Positions 16,229 to 24,011 of a stretch of DNA of 44,552 nt are shown here, piece after piece. Location of the stretch: positions 1-44,552 of the forward strand of contig JBELMB010000025.1 of assembly GCA_042088665.1 (NCBI GenBank), in the 5' to 3' direction. The notes under the pieces were generated by a model. That model saw only the letters and a program-made list of their open reading frames with translations. It was not told where the DNA came from and did no database searches. The position numbers and the translations under genes were made by a program. Source of the stretch: JBELMB01 sp042088665 (GTDB lineage Bacteria > Pseudomonadota > Alphaproteobacteria > Rhodobacterales > Rhodobacteraceae). Within the stretch, counting starts at the first letter, position 1; each line of letters starts with the position of its first letter.

Positions 16229-17140
16229 CTAAAAGTGGAACGGTTCAACCTGTACGCGTTCACCCAGCAAAAAGGCATCGGCGACATGGCGCATGGGCGA
16301 AAGATCCATGTCGATGCCGCCCCGCGCCACAAGCTCAGCCATCTGGACATAAAGGCGCGGATACTCCCCCAAGAGCGGCGCATCCGGTATCACTTCGACA
16401 CCATCCACGAAAAGCCGCGCGCCGCCCTCACGCAACGCCAACTCACCGGCGGACGTGCTCACGACAATGTCCCAGCTTTGCGGACCTTCCTGTCGCCAGT
16501 CGAACGCGGCGTCCACCCCATGCGTAAACTGCAACGCCGCCGCAATCGGCCCCTGCCGGTTGGCTGGCACTTCGAGGCGCGCTGAGATCAAATGCACCGG
16601 CATCGGCAAGATCCCTGTCAGGATCGACAGGGCATTGATGCCCGGATCGAACACGCCCATGCCACCGGGATCGAACACCCAGTCCTGTCCCGGGTGCCAG
16701 CGCCGCACATCTTCCTTCCACGTGATCCGCGCCCCGGTGACCACCTTGTCCTCCAGCCAGCGTCGCGCCGGTGCGACCATCTCGGCCGCGCGCGAATGCC
16801 ATGTGGCGAACAGCGACACGCCCTGCGTGCGCGCCATCTCTTCCAACGCATGACATTCCGACAAGGTCGCACCCGGTGGCTTCTCCAGCATCACATGCCG
16901 ACCGGCCCGCAATACCGCCTGCGCGGCCTCAAAGCGCGGCACCGGTGGCAGGCAAAGCGACACCACTTCGATATCCGGGCGTGCCGTCAGCATCGTCTCC
17001 ATGTCCTGAAAGGCTTCAACGCCCTCAACCGTCCCGCTGCGCGAGCAAGTGGCCGCAAGCGACCAGCCAGCGCTGGCAGCGATGCTCGGCACATGCTGGT
17101 CCTTTGCGATCTTGCCGATGCCCACCAATGCAATCTTCAT
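16229..17140 (-). CDS. L-arabinose/D-galactose 1-dehydrogenase (Gfo/Idh/MocA family)
   Basis: A 303-aa NAD(P)-dependent aldose 1-dehydrogenase. It closely resembles what I recall of the Azospirillum brasilense L-arabinose 1-dehydrogenase: ALVGIGKIAKDQHVPSI at the N-terminus, MLEKPPGATLSE with catalytic Lys87, LFATWHSR, ITWKEDVRRWHPGQDW, and GGMGVFDPGINALSILT with Asp165 and Asn169 at the expected active-site positions. The C-terminus MRHVADAFLLGERVQ also matches. The product is the aldonolactone, the first step of non-phosphorylative arabinose or galactose breakdown. GGAGAG lies before the ATG. The rest of such a pathway (lactonase, dehydratase, transporter) is not in the window. Confidence 0.88.
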   Translation of the reverse strand: MKIALVGIGKIAKDQHVPSIAASAGWSLAATCSRSGTVEGVEAFQDMETMLTARPDIEVVSLCLPPVPRFEAAQAVLRAGRHVMLEKPPGATLSECHALEEMARTQGVSLFATWHSRAAEMVAPARRWLEDKVVTGARITWKEDVRRWHPGQDWVFDPGGMGVFDPGINALSILTGILPMPVHLISARLEVPANRQGPIAAALQFTHGVDAAFDWRQEGPQSWDIVVSTSAGELALREGGARLFVDGVEVIPDAPLLGEYPRLYVQMAELVARGGIDMDLSPMRHVADAFLLGERVQVEPFHF

Positions 17141-17238
17141 GACACTCTCTCCGGTTAGCCGCAGCCCTTGGCGATCTCACCGCAGAGATCAGCCCCAAAG
17201 CCGCACCGCAAGCAAGCGCAAATCGCCCGCGGCCCCGG

Positions 17239-17263
17239 GCTTCTTTGTTTCAAAAATACTCCG
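17239..17263 (+). repeat. Dispersed intergenic repeat, copy 3
   Basis: Core TTTGTTTCAAAAATACTCCG, sharing GTTTCAAAAATACTCC exactly with copy 1. It is followed at once by a G-rich run and the hairpin at 17270-17289, so here motif and hairpin may form one composite element. Confidence 0.55.
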
Positions 17264-17269
17264 GGGGGT

Positions 17270-17289
17270 CCGGGGGGCTGGCCCCCCGG
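17270..17289. repeat. Perfect GC-rich inverted repeat
   Basis: CCGGGGGGC (17270-17278), loop TG, GCCCCCCGG (17281-17289). The stem is perfect over 9 bp. No T-run follows on either strand, so it is not a standard terminator. Similar elements are, from memory, frequent in Rhodobacterales spacers. Confidence 0.6.
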
Positions 17290-17468
17290 CGACACAATAC
17301 GGCACTGCGACCAGACACCTCCGATCATCTCCTCCAGACGTCTGATTGCATCACCCACCCAAGGGCCAATACCCGCTATTGCCGCGCCTGCCTCTTGCCA
17401 ATCGCGCGGCTTCACCGCAACCATGGGGAAATTCCATCCAGAGCGTTTTCCCGACAAAGGCCCACATT

Positions 17469-18851
17469 ATGTCCATCTGGTCCCAAGGATATCCGACAGA
17501 CACCGGCTATATCGACTCCATTCAGCCGATGATCACGCCAACTCGCTGGGCCCAATCCATGGCCTTCGCCGGCCGCAGCTGCCCCGACCCCGCCTCAGCC
17601 TTCCGCTTTCTGGAACTGGGCTGCGGCTCCGCTGTCACGCTGATCGGACTGGCCGCCTGCTACCCGCAGGCCACTTTCGTGGGCTATGACTACATGCCCG
17701 AACACGTTCTGCGCGCGCAGGACCTGATCGACGCGGCAGGCCTGGACAACGTCACCGTGCACGAAGCCAGCTTTGCCGAAATGGCCAAGGCCCCGCCGGA
17801 CGCGCCGTTTGATTTTGCCGCCGCGCACGGGGTCTGGACCTGGGTGCCGCAAGAGGTCCGGCAGGAGCTCGTGGAGGTCCTCAACGCCTGGCTTGCACCT
17901 GGCGGGGTCACCTATTTCGGCTACAACGCCGCCGCGGGTTGGGGGGCCGCCGGACCGCTGCGGATGATCTTCCGCAATGCACGCCCGGGTCCTCCCGACG
18001 ACCGCTTTGGTCCGGCGCGGCAAGGCGCTGACCGCTGGCTGGAGCATCTGGGGCAGGGCGTGCCGCAGGTGAAAGCCATCTGGAAAACCTTCGACGGCGC
18101 CTCCGACTCCCTGCTCGCGCATGAACTGGCCAGCCCGCATGGCACCGGCATCTGGCTGGATGACATCGCCGGGCCCCTGTCCGAGGCCAAGATGGACTTT
18201 GCCGGACCCGCGGTGCTGGCGGAACACATGGACGCACTCTTTCTCGAAAACGCGCATCTGGCGCTGCTGCGCGACGCGGTGGCCGATGGCTGGGGGGAGA
18301 TCGCGCGGGACCTGTTGCACTGGCGCACGATGCGCAAGGACCTGTTTCATCGCGGCGCCCCCGCGATGCCCAATGGGCGCATGATCGAACACATGCGCGC
18401 CCTGCGCGTGGCCCCGTGGGATCCAAAAGTGCGCGTAGGCACCCACCCTTCGGTCTATCAAAGGCTGCGCCAAACCCTGCCGCCAGAGATAATCGAGGCG
18501 CTGCACGCCGCCGCCGAGGCCCCCGACGCCACCTTCGGCAGTTGCATGGACGCGGTGCCGACCTCCCCCGAACAGGCCTTTCAGGCGACCATCATGGCGC
18601 TGATCTCCGGCCAATTGATCGACCTGCGCTCCGAGGCCGTAGCAGAGGCCGCCGCCGAAAGCTGTGCGCGCTTCAACCGGATCATGCTCGAAAGGCTTCA
18701 GGCCGGGGAAAAGATGCCCGGCCTTGTCTCGCCCCATTTTGGCGGCTGCCTGCAAATCGCCCTGCCCGAGCACCTGGAGGTGCTGCAGGGCAAGGCCGAG
18801 GACCCGGACTTCTTGCGACACATGGCGCGGCTCGGGCTGGCGTTCGACTGA
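17469..18851 (+). CDS. SAM-dependent methyltransferase with regulatory domain (PF10119-like), copy 1
   Basis: A 460-aa class I methyltransferase. Motif I is FLELGCGSAVTLIGLAACYP (about residues 47-66), followed by FVGYDYMPEH and, further on, FAAAHGVWTWVP, the post-I and motif-IV regions. After about residue 165 (GYNAAAGWGAAGPLR) comes a long C-terminal part of the type called methyltransferase regulatory domain. No signal peptide or membrane segment is seen. The substrate is unknown. The start at 17469 begins the conserved MSIWSQGYPTDTGY; AAAGG lies upstream. The next gene encodes a paralogue of exactly the same length, about half identical by eye, 81 bases downstream. Confidence 0.85.
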   Translation: MSIWSQGYPTDTGYIDSIQPMITPTRWAQSMAFAGRSCPDPASAFRFLELGCGSAVTLIGLAACYPQATFVGYDYMPEHVLRAQDLIDAAGLDNVTVHEASFAEMAKAPPDAPFDFAAAHGVWTWVPQEVRQELVEVLNAWLAPGGVTYFGYNAAAGWGAAGPLRMIFRNARPGPPDDRFGPARQGADRWLEHLGQGVPQVKAIWKTFDGASDSLLAHELASPHGTGIWLDDIAGPLSEAKMDFAGPAVLAEHMDALFLENAHLALLRDAVADGWGEIARDLLHWRTMRKDLFHRGAPAMPNGRMIEHMRALRVAPWDPKVRVGTHPSVYQRLRQTLPPEIIEALHAAAEAPDATFGSCMDAVPTSPEQAFQATIMALISGQLIDLRSEAVAEAAAESCARFNRIMLERLQAGEKMPGLVSPHFGGCLQIALPEHLEVLQGKAEDPDFLRHMARLGLAFD

Positions 18852-18932
18852 CCCGCCCCCTTGCCAAGCGGGGCAATCCCCGCAACGATCACCCCGCATT
18901 CCATACCCTGCATTTCACGCCAGGAGCATCAC

Positions 18933-20315
18933 ATGTCCGATTGGTCACAAGGCTACCCCACCGAGTCCTCTTACATGGACGCCATTCAGGTGGAGATGAA
19001 CCCGAGGCGCTGGCAGCAAGCGATGATGTTCGCCAACTTCCGGTGCCCAGATCCGTCTAAACCGTTCCGGTTTCTTGAACTGGGCTGCGGTTCCGCCAAC
19101 ACGTTGATCGCGCTGGCCGCCTGTTATCCGCACGCGGAATTCGTCGGCTATGATTTCATGCCAGAACACATCGTCGCCGCCAACGCGCTGATCAAGGCAG
19201 CAGGGTTGGAGAACGTGCAAGTGATCGAGGGCAGCTTTGGTGAAATGGCCAAGGCCCCGCCTGAGCAGAAGTTCGACTTTGCCAGCGCCCATGGCGTGTG
19301 GGCCTGGGTGCCCGATGCGGTCAAGGGCGAGATCGTCGAGGTTCTCGGCAGCTGGATGGCGCCGGGGGCGGTGGCCTATTTCGGCTACAATGCGGCAGCC
19401 GGCTGGGCCGCGGCGGACCCCATTCGCCAGATCTTTCGCCGCGCCCCCCGCAGCCGCGGTGACGGCAGCTTTTCGGCGGCGCGCAAGGGGGTCTCCACCT
19501 GGTTGGACATGCAGGGCGAGACCGTGCCGCATCTCAAGGCGCTGTGGACCCGGCTTTCGGAGTCGAACGATCAGTTCCTCGAACATGAAATCGCCAGCCC
19601 CAATGGCAAGGGCATCTGGCTCGAAGAGATCGAAGGCCCGCTGAACGAGGCCAAGATGGCCTTTGCAGGCCCCGCCGTTCTGGCCGAACACATGGACGCG
19701 ATCTTTCTCGAGGACGTCGAGTTGGAATTCCTGCGCTCTGCCGTCAGCGAGGGCTGGGGCGAGACAGCCAAGGATCTGCTGCACTGCCGCACGTTTCGCA
19801 ACGACCTGTTCCACAGGGGGGCGCCGCGGATCTCCGGCACTGCAATGGTGGCGGAAATGCGCAAGCTGCGCCTGACGCCATGGGACACGGAATTGCAGCT
19901 GGGCACTCATCCCAGCGTGCACGGCAACATGGTGCGCGGGCTGGAACCAGAGTTGGTCGCGGGTCTGCAAAGCGTGGTCAATGGCGGCACCGGCACCTTT
20001 GGCGATTGCATGGACGCGATCGAGGCCGATCCAATGCAGGCCTTTCAGGCCGTGATGATGGCCTATGTGTCCGGCGCGCTTCTCGATCTGCGCTCAGAGG
20101 CGGAAACCGAGGCCGCCCGTCCGACCTGCGACCGCTTCAACGATGTGATTCGTGAACGTCTGAACAATGGCGTGGTGATCCAGGGCATGGCCTCGCCTGC
20201 CTATGGCGGCAGTGTGCAGTTCATCAAGGAAGAGCAGTTCGACGTGCTGACCGGCAAAAGCGACGATCCCGTTTTTGCAGGTCGGCTCGACACGCTCGGC
20301 ATCGCCGCCCCCTGA
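18933..20315 (+). CDS. SAM-dependent methyltransferase with regulatory domain (PF10119-like), copy 2
   Basis: Tandem paralogue of the preceding gene, also 460 aa. It begins MSDWSQGYPTESSYMDAI and has motif I FLELGCGSANTLIALAACYP, FVGYDFMPEH and SAHGVWAWVP. Blocks such as FAGPAVLAEHMDA, KDLLH, DLFHRGAP and LGTHPSV in the C-terminal part are kept in both copies, so both regulatory domains look intact. A good AGGAG site (18922-18926) lies seven bases before the ATG. It is probably co-transcribed with copy 1. The substrate is unknown. Adenine deaminase follows 125 bases downstream, but a functional link is not evident. Confidence 0.85.
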   Translation: MSDWSQGYPTESSYMDAIQVEMNPRRWQQAMMFANFRCPDPSKPFRFLELGCGSANTLIALAACYPHAEFVGYDFMPEHIVAANALIKAAGLENVQVIEGSFGEMAKAPPEQKFDFASAHGVWAWVPDAVKGEIVEVLGSWMAPGAVAYFGYNAAAGWAAADPIRQIFRRAPRSRGDGSFSAARKGVSTWLDMQGETVPHLKALWTRLSESNDQFLEHEIASPNGKGIWLEEIEGPLNEAKMAFAGPAVLAEHMDAIFLEDVELEFLRSAVSEGWGETAKDLLHCRTFRNDLFHRGAPRISGTAMVAEMRKLRLTPWDTELQLGTHPSVHGNMVRGLEPELVAGLQSVVNGGTGTFGDCMDAIEADPMQAFQAVMMAYVSGALLDLRSEAETEAARPTCDRFNDVIRERLNNGVVIQGMASPAYGGSVQFIKEEQFDVLTGKSDDPVFAGRLDTLGIAAP

Positions 20316-20440
20316 GGCGGCACTTGCGGCCTCGGCCCGTCCGTTCAGCAGGCTTTCGCGGCCTCGACCTCGTCCGGGTCTGGCCCCCGACGTCAGGCTG
20401 AGGCACCTTGCAGACCGGAGCAATCGACGGGGATCACGCC

Positions 20441-22150
20441 ATGACCAATCTGGAAACACGCATCAAGGCAGCCCGCGGCGAGCATCCCGCAGATATCGTC
20501 CTGCGCGGTGGGCGCGTTCTGGACATGATGACCGGCGCGCTGATGGACTGGGATGTGGCGATCCTTGGCGACCGGATCGTCAGCGTTGGCCCAAATCTCG
20601 GCGGGCAAGGTGTCGGCGGGCAGACAGAGATCGATGTCTCCGGCCGGATCCTTGTTCCCGGTTTCATCGACACCCATCTGCATGTGGAAAGCTCGCTCGT
20701 CACCCCGTTCGAGTTTGACAGATGCGTCACCCCGCGTGGTGTGACCACGGCCATCTGCGACCCGCACGAAATCGCCAATGTGATCGGCGCTGCCGGCATC
20801 CAGTATTTCCAGGAGGCCAGCGAGCATGTTCTGATGGACCTCAAGGTACAGCTAAGCTCCTGTGTGCCCTCAACCCATATGGAGACCGCCGGCGCGGAAC
20901 TGAGCGCCGGAGACCTCCTGCCGCTGCGGGGGCATTCCTCTGGCCTCGGGCTGGCGGAGTTCATGAACTATCCGGGTGTTGTGCACCGCGACCCCGGTGC
21001 CATGGCCAAGCTGAAGCTCTTTGACGGGTTGCACATCGACGGCCACTGCCCGCTGCTGTCGGGCACCGACCTGAACGCCTATCTCAACGCGGGTATCCGC
21101 ACCGAGCACGAGGCCACCTCCGTCGAGGAAGCGCTGGAAAAGCTGCGCAAGGGGATGCGGATCCTGATCAGGGAGGGATCCGTGTCCAAGGATCTGCACG
21201 CCTTGCAACCGCTGCTGGATGAGCGCACCGCGCCGTACATGTGCCTGTGCACGGACGACCGCAATCCTCTGGACATCGGCGAACAGGGGCACCTTGATTT
21301 CATGATCCGGGAATTGATCCGCCTTGGCACGCCGGTGCTGGCGGTCTATCGCGCCGCCTCGCTTTCGGCGGCGGAGGCCTTTGGTCTCAAGGATCGCGGC
21401 CAGATCGCCCCCGGCAAACGCGCCGATATCGCGGTGCTGGGCTCGCTCGAAGATTGCGACGTGCAGCAGGTGCTGGCCGGGGGCGTGCTGGTCACGCCAG
21501 AGGCCTTTGCCGCGCGCGAAACCGTCGAACCGGTTGGGCGCGGCTCCGTCAAGGCGCCAAAGGTGCAGGCGGCTGACTTTCGCACCCGCGCCAACAAGGT
21601 GACCACCGATGTGATCGGGATCCGCGAGGGGCAGATCCTCACCGACCATCTGCACGAGGACATCGCGATCGTCGACGGCGACAAGGCCCCGGACGTGGCG
21701 CGTGATCTGGTGCGGATCGCCGTGGTCGAGCGACACGGCAAGAACGGCAATATCGCCACCGGCTTTGTGAAGGGGTTCGGGCTGCAGGCAGGGGCCATTG
21801 CCTCGACCGTTTGTCACGACCATCACAACATCGCCTGCGTTGGCGTGTCCTATGCGGACATGGCGCTGGCCAGCAATCGCCTGTCTGAGATCGAAGGCGG
21901 CTTTGTCGTGGTCCGTGACGGGCAGATTCTGGCGGAACTGGCGCTGCCAGTTGCCGGGTTGATGAGCCTTGCCTCCTTTGAGGAGGTGCGCGCCGCCCTG
22001 ACGGATCTGCGCGCTGCGGCGCGGGGCCTTGGGGTGACGCTCGAAGAGCCTTTCCTGCAGCTTGCCTTTCTCGCGCTGCCGGTGATCCCGGCGCTGAAGA
22101 TCACCGACCGCGGCATGGTCGATGTACTGCGGTTCGAGATCATCTCCTGA
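20441..22150 (+). CDS. ade: Adenine deaminase
   Basis: Converts adenine to hypoxanthine and ammonia (EC 3.5.4.2), 569 aa, cytoplasmic metalloenzyme. Amidohydrolase motifs: FIDTHLHVESS (metal ligands), ICDPHEIANV, DGHCPLLSG, RTEHEATS, MCLCTDDRNP (catalytic Asp pair). The C-terminal adenine deaminase domain has ERHGKNGNIATGFVKGFGL and VCHDHHNIACVG. The length suits the family. The start at 20441 (MTNLETRIK) follows an ACGGGG stretch; an in-frame ATG at 20408 is possible. It belongs with the purine and pyrimidine salvage genes seen at the right end (add, upp), though not in one operon. Confidence 0.95.
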   Translation: MTNLETRIKAARGEHPADIVLRGGRVLDMMTGALMDWDVAILGDRIVSVGPNLGGQGVGGQTEIDVSGRILVPGFIDTHLHVESSLVTPFEFDRCVTPRGVTTAICDPHEIANVIGAAGIQYFQEASEHVLMDLKVQLSSCVPSTHMETAGAELSAGDLLPLRGHSSGLGLAEFMNYPGVVHRDPGAMAKLKLFDGLHIDGHCPLLSGTDLNAYLNAGIRTEHEATSVEEALEKLRKGMRILIREGSVSKDLHALQPLLDERTAPYMCLCTDDRNPLDIGEQGHLDFMIRELIRLGTPVLAVYRAASLSAAEAFGLKDRGQIAPGKRADIAVLGSLEDCDVQQVLAGGVLVTPEAFAARETVEPVGRGSVKAPKVQAADFRTRANKVTTDVIGIREGQILTDHLHEDIAIVDGDKAPDVARDLVRIAVVERHGKNGNIATGFVKGFGLQAGAIASTVCHDHHNIACVGVSYADMALASNRLSEIEGGFVVVRDGQILAELALPVAGLMSLASFEEVRAALTDLRAAARGLGVTLEEPFLQLAFLALPVIPALKITDRGMVDVLRFEIIS

Positions 22151-22255
22151 GGGGTATCCCGGGGCGCATTCAGGTTTGGCCCCAAGATCCTCCGCCCCGG
22201 CAGGACGAGGCCACGCCCCGGGCGCGCCCTCCCCCTTGCGTTGACAAGGCGCCGA

Positions 22256-23443
22256 TCAGAGCCGGTTCAGCAGGGCCGCCGTGGGCCATGCATCGGCGGG
22301 CATACCCAGTTCGCGCTGAACGTCGCGCACCGCCGCACGCGTGCCCGCGCCGAGGATCCCATCGATGTCACCGACGTCATAGCCACGATTTGTCAGACGC
22401 CGCTGCAGCTCTTTCATCTGCGGACCAGAGAGACCGGCGTCCGGATTGCCCGCGGAATAGACACTTGCCCCCTCGAGGCGCGTGCCAAAGTACGCCGCGG
22501 TCAGGACATAGGTAAAGCTTTGGTTCCATTCGAAATAAACGCGAAAGTTCGGATAGGCGATGAATGCAGGCCCCTTGCGCCCCTGCGGGATGATGATCGA
22601 CGCCTCAAGCCGTCCGTCATCCAGCTGACCGGCGCGTGCACGGATGCCAAGCTGTTCCCATTCCGCCACCGTCCGCGTCGTGCCCAGCCCGGTTGCATAC
22701 CAATCCAGATCGCTTGGCAGCGTCACTTCCTGTAGCCAGGGCTCTCCCGGGCGCCAGCCCAGATGCGACAACATCTTGGCCCCCGACAACAGCGCATCGG
22801 GCGCCGAGGTCTTCAGCGTCACCTGCCCGTCGCCATCCCCGTCGACACCATTGTCGAGGATGTCCTGCGGCAGCATTTGCACCATGCCGATCTCTCCGGC
22901 CCATGCGCCAGTGGTGGTGGACGGGTTGAAATCGCCATTCTCATAGAGCGAAAGCGCCGCAAAGACCTGCGGCCGGAACAGCTCTGGTCGGCGGCAATCA
23001 TGGCTGAGCGTGACCAGCGCGTTGAGCGTGTTGAAGTTGCCCTGAAAGGCGCCGTAATCCGTCTCGAAGGCCCAGAAGGCCAGCAACACGCCCGGCGCGA
23101 TCCCATATTCCGACTGGATCCGGTCAAAGACCCAGCCCCATTTCGCCTCCATCTGCCGACCGCGGTCGAGCCGGTTCTGGCTGATCAGCTTGCGAGAGAA
23201 GGTGATGAACGGGTCCTGAAAGATCCCTTGCCTGCGATCGGCCTTCAGGACGCTTTGGCTTTGCTGCACACCGGCAAAGAATCGGCGGGTGGTCTGCGGG
23301 TCGTGACCGCGACTCGCGGCCTCATCTTCGAGCCCATCCACGAAGCGCGCAAAACTTCCGCCGCAGGCGACCTCCTGGGCCAAGGCCGGTGCCGCCGCCA
23401 GCAGTGGCAGGCAAAATGCGCCTATACGTGCCAATTTTATCAT
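22256..23443 (-). CDS. Lytic murein transglycosylase, MltB type, with peptidoglycan-binding domain
   Basis: A 395-aa periplasmic enzyme that cleaves the glycan strand of murein with formation of 1,6-anhydro ends. An N-terminal signal peptide (MIKLARIGAFCLPLLAAAPALAQ region, cleavage after about residue 22) has no lipobox. The catalytic Glu127 sits in AFWAFETDYGAFQG. EIGMVQMLPQDILDNGVDGD is typical of the MltB group. The last ~60 residues (LSGPQMKELQRRLTNRGYDV and DGILGAGTRAAVR) are a PG_binding_1 domain. The start at 23443 is chosen because GGGGAAA precedes it and the signal peptide begins there; upstream in-frame ATGs give an unlikely leader. Confidence 0.9.
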   Translation of the reverse strand: MIKLARIGAFCLPLLAAAPALAQEVACGGSFARFVDGLEDEAASRGHDPQTTRRFFAGVQQSQSVLKADRRQGIFQDPFITFSRKLISQNRLDRGRQMEAKWGWVFDRIQSEYGIAPGVLLAFWAFETDYGAFQGNFNTLNALVTLSHDCRRPELFRPQVFAALSLYENGDFNPSTTTGAWAGEIGMVQMLPQDILDNGVDGDGDGQVTLKTSAPDALLSGAKMLSHLGWRPGEPWLQEVTLPSDLDWYATGLGTTRTVAEWEQLGIRARAGQLDDGRLEASIIIPQGRKGPAFIAYPNFRVYFEWNQSFTYVLTAAYFGTRLEGASVYSAGNPDAGLSGPQMKELQRRLTNRGYDVGDIDGILGAGTRAAVRDVQRELGMPADAWPTAALLNRL

Positions 23444-23627
23444 GATTTTCCCCGTTCGCATCACGTGCAGGCACATTACCAAGATGATCGGGCCGGGCAA
23501 GCGATGCCGTGGTCAGGAAAACCCGCCGGTGCGGGTCCTGAAATGGGGCGCGTTAACGATTTGTACACCTTTGTAAATGTATCTTTAGCGAGCCGCAGAA
23601 GCAGTGTGACGTCATAAGGAGGTTGGC

Positions 23628-23990
23628 ATGAACGTGTTGATCGTCGAAGACACTTTGTCGCTCGCAAAGATGTGGCAGCGACATCTTGAGAGAAAGGGCG
23701 CATCGGTGACCGTGGTAACCTCGCAAGAGGCCGCGTTCGATGCGCTGTTCACGTCGACTTGGGACGTAATCGTCTTGAATCTGGACATTCAGGAGGGCAA
23801 CGCCTTGTCGGTGTCCGACATGGCAGAGTTCCGTCAGCCGGATGCGCGCGTGGTCTTTGTCACCGCGACCAGCTTTTTCTCGGACGGCTCGATCTTCAGG
23901 CTGTGCCCGAACGCTTGCGCCTATCTGCCAAGCCACACGGAACCCGCGGATCTGGCCGATATGGTCCAGCACTACGGGCAGCCGCGCTAA
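23628..23990 (+). CDS. Single-domain response regulator-like protein, degenerate receiver
   Basis: A 120-aa stand-alone receiver domain. The acidic pair Glu7-Asp8 (LIVEDT) and the Thr of FVTATS are present. The phosphoacceptor position in WDVIVLNLDIQEGNAL aligns with Asn51 instead of Asp. The conserved Lys before Pro is also absent (AYLPSHTEP). It is therefore unlikely to be phosphorylated in the usual way and may be a constitutive or protein-binding pseudo-receiver. Asp53 two residues on could be an alternative acceptor, but this is speculative. A strong AAGGAGG site precedes the ATG. No kinase gene is adjacent; it is divergent from the transglycosylase gene. Confidence 0.8.
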   Translation: MNVLIVEDTLSLAKMWQRHLERKGASVTVVTSQEAAFDALFTSTWDVIVLNLDIQEGNALSVSDMAEFRQPDARVVFVTATSFFSDGSIFRLCPNACAYLPSHTEPADLADMVQHYGQPR

Positions 23991-23999
23991 GGCGGCTGC
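23978..23999. terminator. Hairpin at the end of the receiver gene
   Basis: GCAGCCGC (23978-23985) and GCGGCTGC (23992-23999) form an 8-bp stem with the TAA stop in the six-base loop. It lies between convergent genes. No T-run follows, so rho-independent termination is doubtful. Confidence 0.35.
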
Positions 24000-24011
24000 G
24001 CGTCTCGTGCG

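Larger units (their letters stand above)
17141..17468. other. 328-base divergent spacer with repeats
   Basis: Separates the minus-strand sugar dehydrogenase from the plus-strand methyltransferase. It holds the third copy of the dispersed repeat (17239-17263) and a strong GC hairpin (17270-17289). An open frame from 17346 runs into the methyltransferase but its conserved part begins only at 17469. No further gene is seen; both promoters should lie here. Confidence 0.6.
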
